NCBI RefSeq assembly: GCF_022846615.1
Contig: NZ_AP025637.1
Location: forward strand, 1,730,501 to 1,794,500
DNA length: 64,000 nt
Direction: 5' to 3'
Origin: Roseomonas fluvialis
GTDB taxonomy: Bacteria > Pseudomonadota > Alphaproteobacteria > Acetobacterales > Acetobacteraceae
Both the position numbers and the translations under genes were made by a program. Shown one piece after another: positions 1 to 9,030 of the stretch. Below the pieces are notes generated by a model. That model was not told the DNA's origin and searched no databases. It saw only the letters and a program-made list of their open reading frames with translations. Position 1 is the first letter of the stretch; each line of letters starts with the position of its first letter.

Positions 1-879
1 GGCGCAGCGCGGCGCGAAGGGGCAGCCGGTGGGCAGCGCGAGCAGTGACGGTGCGCTGCCGGGAATCTGCGCCAGACGCTGGCCGGGCTTCGCCATGGCG
101 GGCAGGCTGTCGAGCAGCCCGCGCGTATAGGGGTGCAGCGGCGCGCGCAGCACGGCGCCGACCGGGCCGCTCTCCACGATGCGCCCGGCGTACATGACCA
201 GCACGCGGTCGGCGAGGGAGGAGACCGTCGCGAGGTCGTGGCTGATCCAGATCAGCGCCGTCCCGGAATCGCGGGCGATAGATTTCATCTCTGCCAGGAT
301 CTGCGCCTGGATCGAGACATCGAGCGCGGTGGTCGGTTCGTCCGCCACGATCAGTTCCGGCCCGTTCAGCAACGCCATGGCGATGGCGACGCGCTGGCGC
401 ATGCCGCCGGAGAATTCGTGCGGGTAGTTGTTCAGGCGCGTCGCGGCCTCGGGAATGCCGACGCGCGTCAGCATGGCGCCGGCGCGTTCGGCCGCGGCGC
501 GGTCCGAGACGCGGCCATGCGCCTGGAGCGCGAGGGCCATCTGCGTGCCGATGGTCAGCACCGGGTTCAGCGTGGCCTGCGGGTCCTGGAAGACCATGGC
601 GATGCGCTTGCCGCGGATGGCGCGCATGCGGTCCTCCGGCAGACCGACCAGTTCCTGGCCGGCAAAGCGGATGGACCCGCCGGCGATGCGACCGGGCGGA
701 TCGACCAGTCCGATCAGCGAGAAGCCGGTGACGGATTTGCCCGACCCGCTTTCGCCGACCAGGCCGAGGATCTCGCCGGGGGCGAGCGAGAAGGACACGC
801 CATCCACCGCGCGCGCGACGCCCGCGCGCGTGAAGAAATGCGTGCGCAGGTCGGTCACTTCGAGCAATGGCGCGGTCAT
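1..879 (-). CDS. Dipeptide/oligopeptide ABC transporter ATP-binding protein (C-terminus cut by window edge)
   Basis: ATP-binding subunit of a family-5 (Dpp/Opp/nickel-type) ABC importer, which powers uptake of peptides or similar small solutes at the inner membrane. The 293 visible codons show Walker A GESGSGKS at residues 42-49, the signature SGGMRQR near 150, Walker B LIVADEPTTALD near 170, and at the window edge the GCPFAPRC start of the C-terminal oligopeptide/dipeptide region typical of DppD/OppD. The ATG overlaps the stop of the upstream permease gene as ATGA, so it is translationally coupled as the third gene of a permease-permease-ATPase operon. Substrate cannot be read from the sequence. 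Only the 3' end is missing. Confidence 0.93.
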   Translation of the reverse strand, partial: MTAPLLEVTDLRTHFFTRAGVARAVDGVSFSLAPGEILGLVGESGSGKSVTGFSLIGLVDPPGRIAGGSIRFAGQELVGLPEDRMRAIRGKRIAMVFQDPQATLNPVLTIGTQMALALQAHGRVSDRAAAERAGAMLTRVGIPEAATRLNNYPHEFSGGMRQRVAIAMALLNGPELIVADEPTTALDVSIQAQILAEMKSIARDSGTALIWISHDLATVSSLADRVLVMYAGRIVESGPVGAVLRAPLHPYTRGLLDSLPAMAKPGQRLAQIPGSAPSLLALPTGCPFAPRCA

Positions 880-1736
880 CGGCGCAGCCGCGGGTTCGTC
901 TGGTCGCGTAGCTGGTCGCCGACCAGGTTGATCGAGACAACCAGGACGATCAGCGCGATGCCGGGATAGACCGAGATCCAGGTCCGTCCGCTCATCATGT
1001 ACTGGAAGCCGTTGGCGATCAGCATGCCGAGCGAGGGTTCGGTCGGTGGCAGCCCGAGGCCGAGGAAGGACAGCGTGGCTTCCAGGGAGATCGCATTGGC
1101 GACCTGCACGGTCGCCACCACGATCAGCGGCGGCAGGACGTTGGGCAGGATGTGGCGGAACACGATGTGCAGCGTGGATAGCGGCGTGGCGGCGGCGGCC
1201 TCGACATAGTCCTTGCGGCGTTCGGCGCTGGCGGCGCCATAGGCGGTGCGCGCGAAATACGCGTATTGCGCGGCCACCAGCGCGATGACCAGCTGCGTCT
1301 TGCCCTGGCCCAGCACCGCCACCAGCACCAGCGCGAGCAGGATGGCGGGGAAGGAGAGTTGCAGGTCGACCACGCGCATGATGGCGGTCTCGACCCAGCC
1401 GCCGGCCTGTGCGGCGAGGATGCCGAGCAGCGCGCCGATGGCCAGCGAGACGGTGCCGGCGGCAAGCCCCATCTGCAGCGATATCCGCAGCCCGTACAGG
1501 ATCGCCGAGAACAGGTCGCGCCCCTGCGCATCCGTGCCCAGCACATGCACGTAGCCGTTCGACCCCACGAAGCCCGGCGGCCGGCGCGCATCCATCAGGT
1601 CGAGGCTCGCGAGGTCGTAGGGGTCCTGCGGCGCGAAGATCGGCGCGGACAGCGCGGCGCCGACGATGACAAGGACCACCACCAGCGCCAGCAGGGCTAC
1701 GCGGTTCTCGGCGTATTCGCGCCAGAAAGCCTTCAT
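876..1736 (-). CDS. Dipeptide-type ABC transporter permease, DppC-like
   Basis: Inner-membrane permease of the same importer. The 286-residue protein has an N-terminal membrane segment at about 12-32, the OppC/DppC landmark GTDAQGRDLFSAILYG near 67-82, and about five further membrane segments. The region that contacts the ATPase carries EAAAATPLSTLHIVFRHILP around 178-198. Length and N-terminal region fit the DppC/OppC branch rather than DppB. It overlaps both neighbours by 4 bp (ATGA), so stoichiometric coupled translation with the ATPase and the other permease is likely. Confidence 0.93.
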   Translation of the reverse strand: MKAFWREYAENRVALLALVVVLVIVGAALSAPIFAPQDPYDLASLDLMDARRPPGFVGSNGYVHVLGTDAQGRDLFSAILYGLRISLQMGLAAGTVSLAIGALLGILAAQAGGWVETAIMRVVDLQLSFPAILLALVLVAVLGQGKTQLVIALVAAQYAYFARTAYGAASAERRKDYVEAAAATPLSTLHIVFRHILPNVLPPLIVVATVQVANAISLEATLSFLGLGLPPTEPSLGMLIANGFQYMMSGRTWISVYPGIALIVLVVSINLVGDQLRDQTNPRLRR

Positions 1737-2710
1737 GCCGCCGCCCCGCCGCGCCGCAGTCGCGGGTCGAGCAGCGCGTAGGAGAGGTCAACCACGAGGT
1801 TGATGGTGACGAACAGGAAGGCCACCAGCACCAGGTAGGCGACCATCACGGGCCGATCGAGCGAGGTGATGGAATCGATGATCAGCTTGCCCACGCCCGG
1901 CCAGTTGAAGATGGTCTCGGTCACCACGGCGAAGGCGAGCGTGGAGCCCAGTTCCAGCCCGAAGACCGTGACGATGGGAATGGAGATGAGGCGCAGCACG
2001 TGCCGCCGCAGGATGGTGGCGTCTGAGAGCCCGGCCGCGCGGGCGAACTTCACCGTGTCGGTCAGCATGATCTCCCGCGTGCCGGCGCGCGACAGGCGGA
2101 TCATCATCGCCAGCTTGAACAACGACAGGTTCAGCGCCGGCAGCACGAGGAAGGAGAGGCCTTCCAGCGACAGGAAGGACCAGCCGATGCCGAACACGTC
2201 CACCAGCGGCCCGCGGTCTCCGGCCGGCAGCCAGTCGAGGTTTACCGCGAAGGTCAGGATCAGGATCAGCCCGACCCAGAAGGTCGGCACCGAGAAGCCC
2301 AGCACCGAGACCGCCATGATCGCGCGCGAAACCGCGCTGTCGGGCCGGTAGCCGGCGTAGATGCCCAGCGGCACGCCCGCCAGCGTGCCGATCAGTACCG
2401 CCGCCAGCGCCAGTTCCAGCGTGGCCGGCAGGCGCGACAGGATCAGCTGCAGCACCGGCATCCCGAACACGAAGGACGTCCCGAAATCCCCGCGCAGCAG
2501 CCGCCCGAGGAAGGCCAGGTATTGCTGCCACAGCGGCAAGTCCAGCCCAAGCCGGCGGATCGCCGCCTCGCGGATGTCCTGCGTGGCGTCGGGTGAGATC
2601 AGCACGTCGATCGGATTGCCGATCGCGTAGACGCCCACGAACACGAGCGCGGACATCGCGAGCATGACAAGGGCGGCCTGCAGCAGGCGCTGGATGACGT
2701 AGCCGAGCAT
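1733..2710 (-). CDS. Dipeptide-type ABC transporter permease, DppB-like
   Basis: Second inner-membrane permease of the importer, 325 residues from the ATG at 2710. An upstream in-frame extension lies antisense inside the receptor gene and is rejected as non-coding; the chosen start gives the classic DppB/OppB beginning MLGYVIQRLLQAALVMLAMS followed directly by a membrane segment. The ATPase-contact loop is visible as ARAAGLSDATILRRHVLR near 215-232. It is first in the minus-strand operon. The 76 bp to the divergent receptor gene presumably hold both promoters. Confidence 0.92.
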   Translation of the reverse strand: MLGYVIQRLLQAALVMLAMSALVFVGVYAIGNPIDVLISPDATQDIREAAIRRLGLDLPLWQQYLAFLGRLLRGDFGTSFVFGMPVLQLILSRLPATLELALAAVLIGTLAGVPLGIYAGYRPDSAVSRAIMAVSVLGFSVPTFWVGLILILTFAVNLDWLPAGDRGPLVDVFGIGWSFLSLEGLSFLVLPALNLSLFKLAMMIRLSRAGTREIMLTDTVKFARAAGLSDATILRRHVLRLISIPIVTVFGLELGSTLAFAVVTETIFNWPGVGKLIIDSITSLDRPVMVAYLVLVAFLFVTINLVVDLSYALLDPRLRRGGAAA

Positions 2711-2786
2711 GGCCTGGACTATCGGGGCATTTACAGGCGGCGCAAGGCATTCCAGCATCCCGCGCATCAACGGGGAGACAAGAACC

Positions 2787-4367
2787 ATGCGCAGTCTCGC
2801 ACTCGCCACTGTCGCGCTTGGCGCCATCCTGGCCGGCGGCGCATCGGCGCAGACGCTCACCATGGGCGTGATCGCCGGGCCCGAAAGCATCGACCCACAT
2901 TTCACCGCGACCGGCACCCATGCCGAATCGTTGGCGCATGTGTTCGACACGCTGACTCGATCGGGCGACCGGCTGCAGATCGAACCTGGCATCGCGGAAT
3001 CCTGGTCGGTGGTGAACCCGACCACCTGGGAATTCCGCCTGCGCCGCGGCGTGAAGTTCCATGACGGTTCGGACATGACGGCGGAGGATGTCGCGGCGTC
3101 GATCCGCCGCATGCAGACCCTGTCCGGACCCAACCCAACCAGCATCTATGTGCGGCGTGTGCGCGAGATCCAGGTGGTGGACCCGCACACGCTGCGCGTG
3201 GTGACGGACGGGCCGGCGCCCACGCTGCCCAACGACTTCATCCGGCTTTTCGTGGTCTCGGCGCGCGCCACCGCCGGGCTGACGCCGGAAGCCTCGAACG
3301 AGGCGTTCAATTCGGGCCGCGCGGCGATCGGCACCGGCCCCTACCGCTTCGGGTCCTGGACGCCGCGCGAACAATTCACGGTCGAACGCAACGACGCCTA
3401 TTGGGGTGGGCGCCCGGCCTGGGCGCGGCATGTCCGGCGCGAGATCTCCAACCCCGCTGCGCGCGTGGCGCAACTGCGCACCGGCCAGGTGGACATGATC
3501 GTGCGCGTGCCGGCGGCGGATGTGCCGACGCTCGAACGCGATCGCGCGATCAGCGTGGTGAAGGCCGAGACGGTCTATGTGTTCAACTTGGCGCTCGACC
3601 AGCGCGAGACCACGCCGCAGGTGACCGCGCGCGACGGGTCGCGGCTGCCCGCCAACCCCTACCGCGACGCCCGTGTGCGCGAGGCGATCGACCTCGCCAT
3701 CGACCGCCGCGCGTTGGCGGAAGTGGCGATGGAAGGCATGGGCACGCCGCAGGCGCAGATGGTCACGCCAGGGATCTTCGGATTCAACCCGGCCATCCAG
3801 CTGCCCACGCCGAACGTCGCGCGCTCCCGGCAATTGCTGGCCGAGGCCGGCTATCCGAACGGCTTCCGCATGGTGCTGAACTTCACCAACAATCGCCTGC
3901 CCGGCGACAATGGCGTGGGTACCTCGATGGCGCAGATGCTGGCACGCATCGGGATCGAGGTGCAGGCGGCGGGCCAGCCGGCGGCGGTGATTTTTCCGGC
4001 GCGCGCGCGGGGTGAACTCTCCAACATCATCGCTGGTTGGGGCACGCTGACCGGCGAGGCGAACTACTACTACGCGGCCAATGCACACACGAACAACCGC
4101 GAGCTGCGCCTGGGCGCCTTCAACTGGAACGGCTTCTCCAACCCCGAGATCGACCGGCTGATCCAGGCGGCGAACGTGGAACTGGACGACAAGAAGCGCG
4201 AGGAACTGCTGCAGCAGGTCGGCGCGCTGTTCACCGCGCAGCGGGTGGTGATCCCGATCGCGGCGGTGGGCTCGGCCTGGGCGATGCGGCGCGACCGCGC
4301 CGCACTGCGTGTCGGGCGGTCGGACGAGGAGACCTACGCCTGGGACGTCTCGCCAGTGACGCGATGA
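2787..4367 (+). CDS. ABC transporter substrate-binding protein, family 5 (peptide type)
   Basis: Periplasmic receptor for the divergently encoded permeases and ATPase. The 526-residue product begins with a Sec signal peptide ending in ASA-Q at about residue 20. It continues with the SBP family-5 signature: PESIDPHFTATGTHAESLAH, then FRLRRGVKFHDGSDMTAEDV around 85-105. The ATG at 2787 is preferred because GGGGAGA lies about 9 bases upstream and the signal peptide starts there; a longer in-frame start would add 26 non-signal residues. Its stop overlaps the next ATG (ATGA). Family members bind di/oligopeptides, glutathione, nickel chelates or opines, and the ligand here is not predictable. Confidence 0.93.
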   Translation: MRSLALATVALGAILAGGASAQTLTMGVIAGPESIDPHFTATGTHAESLAHVFDTLTRSGDRLQIEPGIAESWSVVNPTTWEFRLRRGVKFHDGSDMTAEDVAASIRRMQTLSGPNPTSIYVRRVREIQVVDPHTLRVVTDGPAPTLPNDFIRLFVVSARATAGLTPEASNEAFNSGRAAIGTGPYRFGSWTPREQFTVERNDAYWGGRPAWARHVRREISNPAARVAQLRTGQVDMIVRVPAADVPTLERDRAISVVKAETVYVFNLALDQRETTPQVTARDGSRLPANPYRDARVREAIDLAIDRRALAEVAMEGMGTPQAQMVTPGIFGFNPAIQLPTPNVARSRQLLAEAGYPNGFRMVLNFTNNRLPGDNGVGTSMAQMLARIGIEVQAAGQPAAVIFPARARGELSNIIAGWGTLTGEANYYYAANAHTNNRELRLGAFNWNGFSNPEIDRLIQAANVELDDKKREELLQQVGALFTAQRVVIPIAAVGSAWAMRRDRAALRVGRSDEETYAWDVSPVTR

Positions 4368-5065
4368 GGATCGCCGACAGCAACTGGCGCGACATCCAGG
4401 CCTACCTCGCGCAGGACGACCGCTGCGTGCTGCCCTTTGGCAGCACGGAGCAGCATGCGGGGCTGTCGCTCTGCGTCGATGCCATCCTGGCCGAACGCGT
4501 TGCGATCGAGGCGGCGGAACCGCTCGGCGTGCCGGTCTTCCCCGTTATGCCGTTCGGGCTCGCGCCGTACTTCGCAGCCTTTCCGGGCAGCGTCAGCCTG
4601 CGCGTGGAAACCCTGCTGGCGGTCGCGCGTGACGTGATCGCCTCTGTCGCGGCCTCAGGCTTCCGTCGCATCCTGATCGTCAACGGGCATGGCGGAAATG
4701 CACCAGTGGGTGCGCTGGCGCAGCAGATCATGGCCGAGGATCCGCGCCTGTCGCTCAGGTTCCACAACTGGTGGAACGCGCCCGCGACCTGGGCGGCCGC
4801 GCAGGCCGAGGATCCGTCCGCCAGCCACGGCAACTGGTTCGAAAACTTTCCCTGGACGCGCCTTGCGCATGCCCCGGCCCCCGAGGGGGCGAAGCCCAGC
4901 GTCGATCTCGCGCTGATGAAGGCCAGCCCGCCGGTGCGGGTGCGCGAGATGCTGGGCGATGGCAGTTTCGGCGGCGCCTGGCAGAAGCCCGACGCCGCCA
5001 TGGATCGGATCTGGCAGGCCGGCGTGGCGGAAACCCGCGCGGCGCTGCAAGGCCCCTGGCCGTGA
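4364..5065 (+). CDS. Creatininase family amidohydrolase
   Basis: A 233-residue member of the creatininase/creatinine amidohydrolase fold, cytoplasmic metal-dependent enzymes that open cyclic amides or hydrolyse formamides. Likely metal ligands lie in GSTEQHAGLSLCVDA (Glu, His, Asp, about 24-38), VNGHGGN (about 106-112) and SHGNWFENFPW near 150. The gene is coupled to the receptor gene by an ATGA overlap, suggesting it acts on the imported compound. True creatininase is only one of several activities in the family, so the substrate is left open. The stop lies 1 bp from the stop of the convergent next gene. Confidence 0.88.
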   Translation: MRIADSNWRDIQAYLAQDDRCVLPFGSTEQHAGLSLCVDAILAERVAIEAAEPLGVPVFPVMPFGLAPYFAAFPGSVSLRVETLLAVARDVIASVAASGFRRILIVNGHGGNAPVGALAQQIMAEDPRLSLRFHNWWNAPATWAAAQAEDPSASHGNWFENFPWTRLAHAPAPEGAKPSVDLALMKASPPVRVREMLGDGSFGGAWQKPDAAMDRIWQAGVAETRAALQGPWP

Positions 5066-5066
5066 T

Positions 5067-5657
5067 TCAGCCTGGCGGGACGGTCTTCGCCATGGCCGGC
5101 ATCGCCGACACCTTCGCGTACCAGGCCTCGAGCTTCGGATGGCCGGGCCGCCACGGTTCGTGCGGGTAGCGGAAATCGAGGTAGCCGAGCGCGCAGGCGA
5201 CCGAGACATCGCCGATCGTCTCGAGCATGCCCAGGGTTTCGTTCTCCAGCACTGCCAGCGCGCGCGTCACCTTCAGTTGCTGCTGCGCGATGTAGGTCAC
5301 GCGCCCTTCGTCCTGCGGCAGCGCCACTTCGCGCCGGCGCGGCTGCGTTGCGTCCAGGATGCCGTCGCCGAGTGCGGCCAGCGTCAGCGCGCGCCAGCGC
5401 GCGGGGCCCGGCGCGGGGATCAGTTTCGGCGCGTCGCCCACGCTGTCGAGGAACTCGCAGATCACCGGGCTGTCGTACAGCGCCATGCCGTCATCCGTGA
5501 TGAAGGTCGGCACCTTCGACAGCGGGTTCACGGCCGCCAGCGCAGGGTCGGCCGTCGCAATGGTCCAGTACTCGATGCGATCGTCGATGCCGCGCAGGAT
5601 GGCGCAGACATGGCACTTCCGCACGTACGGGCTGTTGGGCGAATAGGCGAGCTTCAT
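5067..5657 (-). CDS. Glutathione S-transferase family protein
   Basis: A 196-residue cytosolic glutathione-transferase-fold protein. The N-terminal thioredoxin-like domain starts MKLAYSPNSPYVRKCHV, where the first catalytic position in the SPNSPY turn is Ser-like. The glutathione-binding cis-proline VPTF and the DSP turn (ALYDSPVICEFLD) follow at about 49-70. The alpha-helical C-terminal domain fills the rest. Members conjugate glutathione to electrophiles or act as isomerases or stress proteins, and nothing narrows this one down. It is a single gene, convergent with the creatininase-like gene with only 1 bp between stops. Confidence 0.9.
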   Translation of the reverse strand: MKLAYSPNSPYVRKCHVCAILRGIDDRIEYWTIATADPALAAVNPLSKVPTFITDDGMALYDSPVICEFLDSVGDAPKLIPAPGPARWRALTLAALGDGILDATQPRRREVALPQDEGRVTYIAQQQLKVTRALAVLENETLGMLETIGDVSVACALGYLDFRYPHEPWRPGHPKLEAWYAKVSAMPAMAKTVPPG

Positions 5658-5753
5658 GGACTGCGGTTCCTCCGATGCAGGTGACGCATCCTCCCGCGCC
5701 CATCGCCATCCGTCCAGGCGGCGGGTAGCCTTCCCGCCTCAGAGGACCAGCCG

Positions 5754-6494
5754 ATGATCGAGACCACCACCGACATCCCCACGTGCGACGGCGCGATGGA
5801 GACCTTCATCGTCCGCCCCGAGCGCGGCGCGCCCGCGCCGGCGGTACTGATGCTGATGGACGCACCCGGCATCCGCGAGGAACTGCACGACATGGCGCGC
5901 CGCCTGGCCACCTGCGGCTACTGCGTGCTGCTGCCGAACCTGTATTACCGCGCGGGGCGCGACACGACATTCGGCCCCGGCGTACTGACCCTGGGCGACC
6001 CCGAGCGCGACCGCATGCGCGCCATCCGCACCAGGATGACCATCCCGCCGGTGATGGAGGACGTGGCCGCGATGCTGGCCTTTCTCGACCGCGAGGGCAT
6101 CGCCGCAGCCGGGCCGGTGGGCGCGCATGGCTACTGCATGAGCGGCCCCTATGCGCTGGCCGCTGCCGCGCGCTACCCGGGTCGCATCGCTGCCGCAGCG
6201 TCGTTCTACGGCACCTGGCTGGTATCGGATGCCGAGGAAAGCCCGCACCTGACGCTCGGCAAGGGCCGCGCCGAACTGTACATCTCCTGCGCCGAACATG
6301 ACGAGCTGGCGCCGCTGCCGATGGTGGCCGAGTTGCGCGCGCTTTTCGATGCATCGGGTGCTGCGGGCGAACTGGAAATCCATTCCGCCGTCCACCACGG
6401 CTTCGCCTTCCCACAACGCTGGTGCTACGACAAGCCCGCGGCGGAGCGGCACTGGGAACGGCTGATCGCACTGTACCGGCGTAGGCTCGGCTAA
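5754..6494 (+). CDS. Dienelactone hydrolase family protein
   Basis: A 246-residue alpha/beta hydrolase of the dienelactone hydrolase family (carboxymethylenebutenolidase-like). The nucleophile is the cysteine of GYCMSG near residue 128, and the catalytic histidine lies in HHGFAFP near 214. The acidic residue should be the Asp of EHDELAP near 183. Such enzymes open lactones from chlorocatechol or protoanemonin degradation or act on other esters. GAGGA about 9 bases before the ATG supports the start. It stands alone, with no aromatic-degradation partners nearby. Confidence 0.88.
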   Translation: MIETTTDIPTCDGAMETFIVRPERGAPAPAVLMLMDAPGIREELHDMARRLATCGYCVLLPNLYYRAGRDTTFGPGVLTLGDPERDRMRAIRTRMTIPPVMEDVAAMLAFLDREGIAAAGPVGAHGYCMSGPYALAAAARYPGRIAAAASFYGTWLVSDAEESPHLTLGKGRAELYISCAEHDELAPLPMVAELRALFDASGAAGELEIHSAVHHGFAFPQRWCYDKPAAERHWERLIALYRRRLG

Positions 6495-6543
6495 AGAATC
6501 GCGCGCTCAAACGGAATCCTGAGAGCGGGTAGAGATGCTCGCG

Positions 6544-6577
6544 AAAAAAAAAAAGGCTAGGGTCGTTGCAGTGAGCC
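6544..6577 (-). terminator. T11 tract (minus strand) downstream of the P-type ATPase gene, possible terminator
   Basis: Eleven consecutive A residues at 6544-6554 on the plus strand read as T11 on the minus strand, about 40 bases after the stop of the minus-strand ATPase gene. A run this long is striking in such GC-rich DNA. The only helix just before it is a weak 4-bp GGCT/AGCC stem (6574-6577 with 6555-6558), so intrinsic termination is plausible but not well supported. Confidence 0.3.
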
Positions 6578-6596
6578 AAGGCGAACGAAAACTGCT

Positions 6597-8888
6597 CTAG
6601 CGCAGGTCGGCCAGCATCTCCTCCTCGATGCCCAGATGCAGCCGGAGCAGTGCTTCAAGGGAAAACAGCGTGCGGCGCAGTTCGGGTGCCGCTACGTGCC
6701 AGCTCTCCCCTTCGGCCAGGCGCAGCAGTGCGGCGAGGCGCTCGACCTGCGCCTCGATCTCCGCATGCATCCGGATCAGCGGCGCCATCGGGTCCTGGCC
6801 ACCGAGCCGCGCGGCAGCCTCGGGGTAGAGCGCGCGTTCCTCCGCGCGCTGGTGCGGCAGCAGGTCATCGCGCAGCCGCGCGACAATCTCCGCGAGGTGC
6901 GGTGCGGCGTCGTCGGCATCGATTGCCTCGCCCGCGCTGCGCAGGCTCTCCGCGAGTTGTCGCAGGCCCGCATGTTCGGCCCGCCGCTCCTCGATGCCCG
7001 CCTGTGGCGGAAGGTCTGCGCCAAGCCGTTCCTCGGCGCCCGGGCGCAACGCGGTAAGGGCATGCAGGATGGCGAGGACGTCGATGCCCTCCTGCAGCAC
7101 TGCGCCGGCCAGCGGCGTGAGGAACCCCAGCGCGGCGGCCACCATCGCGACGCCGGACAACCCCATGCCGATGCCGATCGCCTGCAGCGCGACGCGGCGC
7201 GACCGCCGCGCGATGGCGATGGCTTCGGCCGCGCGGTCCACGCGGTCGACCAGCAGCACCACGTCGCCCGCTTCCGCCGCCGCGGCCGTGCCCGCCGCGC
7301 CCATGGCGATGCCGACATCCGCGGCTGCCAGTGCGGGGGCGTCGTTCACGCCATCCCCGACCATGGCGGTGGGCGCTGCGGCGGCTTCGGCCCGCACCAG
7401 CGCGATCTTGTCGGCCGGTGATTGGTCGGCAAACACCTGGTCGAGGCGCAGCGCGCGCCCGACGGCCTGGGCCGCCGCCGCACGGTCGCCCGTGACCAGC
7501 GCGATGCGCCGGACGCCGAGCGCGCGCAACCGCCGCACCGCGCGTGGCGCATCCGGCCGCAGCCCGTCCGACATGACGAAGGCGGCGGCGATGCGCCCGT
7601 CCATCGCCAGCCACGCGATCGACCCCGCCGCGACGGCGACCTGCGCGACCAGGCCGAAGCCGTTGCGCGGGTCGATCCCGGCAGCGTGCAGGAAGCCCTC
7701 GGAGCCCAGCATCAGCGTACTTGCGTCAACGCGCCCCATGACGCCGCCGCCGGCCACTTCCGCGGCGTCCTGCGGCAGCGGTGGGTCGATGCCGCGCGCG
7801 ACCGCGGCGGCGACCAGCGCGGCCGAGACCGGGTGCGTCGACGCCTGCGCCAGCGCCGCCGCGAGGCGCAGCGCGCCGTCGCGCCCCAGCGCCGGGTCGG
7901 CATCGATGGCCGCCAGGCGCGGCTGCCCGGGCGTGAGCGTACCGGTCTTGTCGAACAGCACGGTGCGGATGCGCGCGAGGCGTTCCAGCGCCCCGCCGCC
8001 CTTCACCACGATGCCGCGGCGCGCCGCGCGTCCGATTCCGGCCACCAGCGCCACCGGCGCGGCGAGGATGAGCGGGCAGGGTGTCGCGACCACGAGCACC
8101 GCCAGCGCGCGCACCGGATCGCCCGACAGCGCCCAGGCACCGCCGGCCAGCACGGCGGTGGCGCCGACGAAGCCCAACGCCCAGCGGTCCGCCATGCGCG
8201 CCAGCGGGGCGCGCGCCGCGGCGGCCTCCTGCGTCAGGCGCAGGATGGCGGCATAGGTGCTGGCGGCGGCATCCTGCGTGGCGCGCATGCGGAAGGCCGC
8301 CCCGGCATTGACGCCGCCACTGCGCAGCGCCGCGTGGCGGCGGAACGTGGCGGGCAGCGGTTCGCCGGTCAGGGCGCTCTCGTCGAGCGTGGCGGCGTCG
8401 TCCTCGAGCGTGCCGTCGGCGGGCACCGTCTCGCCGGGGCGGACCAGCAGCAGGTCCCGGGGGCGGATGTCGGCGACGTCGATCTCGCTGATCGCCTCGC
8501 CATCGATGCGCGCCGTGCGGCGCGGCGCGCGCGCCATCAGCGCGGTCAGCGCGCCGGTGGCGCGGCCCTCGGCCCAGGCTTCCAGCGCCTCACCGCCGGC
8601 AACCATCAGGCCGATCACGGCGGCTGCCGCGGCTTCGTCCAGCGCGACCGCGGCGAGGATGGCCGCAAGCGCCACCGCATCGACGCCGATCCGACCGCCC
8701 GCGAGCGAGCGCACCAGCCCGATCGCGACATGCACCGCGACCGGCAGCGCCGCGGCCGACCACAGCCAAGCCGCGGCCGGTCCGGCGCCCAGCAGCAGCG
8801 CAAGGCCGCCCGCAACCAGACCCGCGAGGACCCAGGCGAGAAGCAGGAAGCGGCGCATCGATGCTGGTGCCGGGGTCATACACGTCAT
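6597..8888 (-). CDS. P1B-type metal-transporting ATPase (TPC motif, P1B-5-like) with C-terminal hemerythrin domain
   Basis: A 763-residue metal efflux or transport ATPase. It has N-terminal membrane helices (about 12-100), the actuator motif TGE at 174-176, membrane metal site TPCPL at about 269-273, phosphorylation motif DKTGTLT from about 313, the HP loop near 350 and the hinge GDGVNDAP at about 511-518. Residues about 635-763 form a hemerythrin-like four-helix domain with His639, H678xxxE682, His707 and H751xxxE755 as candidate diiron ligands. There is no N-terminal HMA domain. TPC plus C-terminal hemerythrin is the described P1B-5 architecture (Ni2+/Fe2+ exporters such as Nia of Sinorhizobium). 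ATGs at 8879 and 8858 are alternative starts. Confidence 0.92.
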   Translation of the reverse strand: MTCMTPAPASMRRFLLLAWVLAGLVAGGLALLLGAGPAAAWLWSAAALPVAVHVAIGLVRSLAGGRIGVDAVALAAILAAVALDEAAAAAVIGLMVAGGEALEAWAEGRATGALTALMARAPRRTARIDGEAISEIDVADIRPRDLLLVRPGETVPADGTLEDDAATLDESALTGEPLPATFRRHAALRSGGVNAGAAFRMRATQDAAASTYAAILRLTQEAAAARAPLARMADRWALGFVGATAVLAGGAWALSGDPVRALAVLVVATPCPLILAAPVALVAGIGRAARRGIVVKGGGALERLARIRTVLFDKTGTLTPGQPRLAAIDADPALGRDGALRLAAALAQASTHPVSAALVAAAVARGIDPPLPQDAAEVAGGGVMGRVDASTLMLGSEGFLHAAGIDPRNGFGLVAQVAVAAGSIAWLAMDGRIAAAFVMSDGLRPDAPRAVRRLRALGVRRIALVTGDRAAAAQAVGRALRLDQVFADQSPADKIALVRAEAAAAPTAMVGDGVNDAPALAAADVGIAMGAAGTAAAAEAGDVVLLVDRVDRAAEAIAIARRSRRVALQAIGIGMGLSGVAMVAAALGFLTPLAGAVLQEGIDVLAILHALTALRPGAEERLGADLPPQAGIEERRAEHAGLRQLAESLRSAGEAIDADDAAPHLAEIVARLRDDLLPHQRAEERALYPEAAARLGGQDPMAPLIRMHAEIEAQVERLAALLRLAEGESWHVAAPELRRTLFSLEALLRLHLGIEEEMLADLR

Positions 8889-9030
8889 CCTGCCATGGCC
8901 GGCGCATCGCGCCCTTGTCCGGGATCAAGTGCGGTCGTTGCCGGTGCGGTCGCGCGGGCGGCGTCGGCGGCCCTTCGCAGTAGCGCCCGTGTGGGCCTAT
9001 CGTGACCACCTGGCACCGCCACGGAGCATC

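Noticed and set aside
1788..4088. A 766-codon minus-strand open frame across the receptor and permease genes
   Set aside because: It is a frame shadow: the DppB-like permease and the family-5 receptor account for the same DNA with proper starts and motifs.
5718..5738. Short GGCGGG/CCCGCC stem before the dienelactone hydrolase gene as a riboswitch
   Set aside because: Only 6 bp, no conserved aptamer-like elements; such stems are common by chance in GC-rich leaders.
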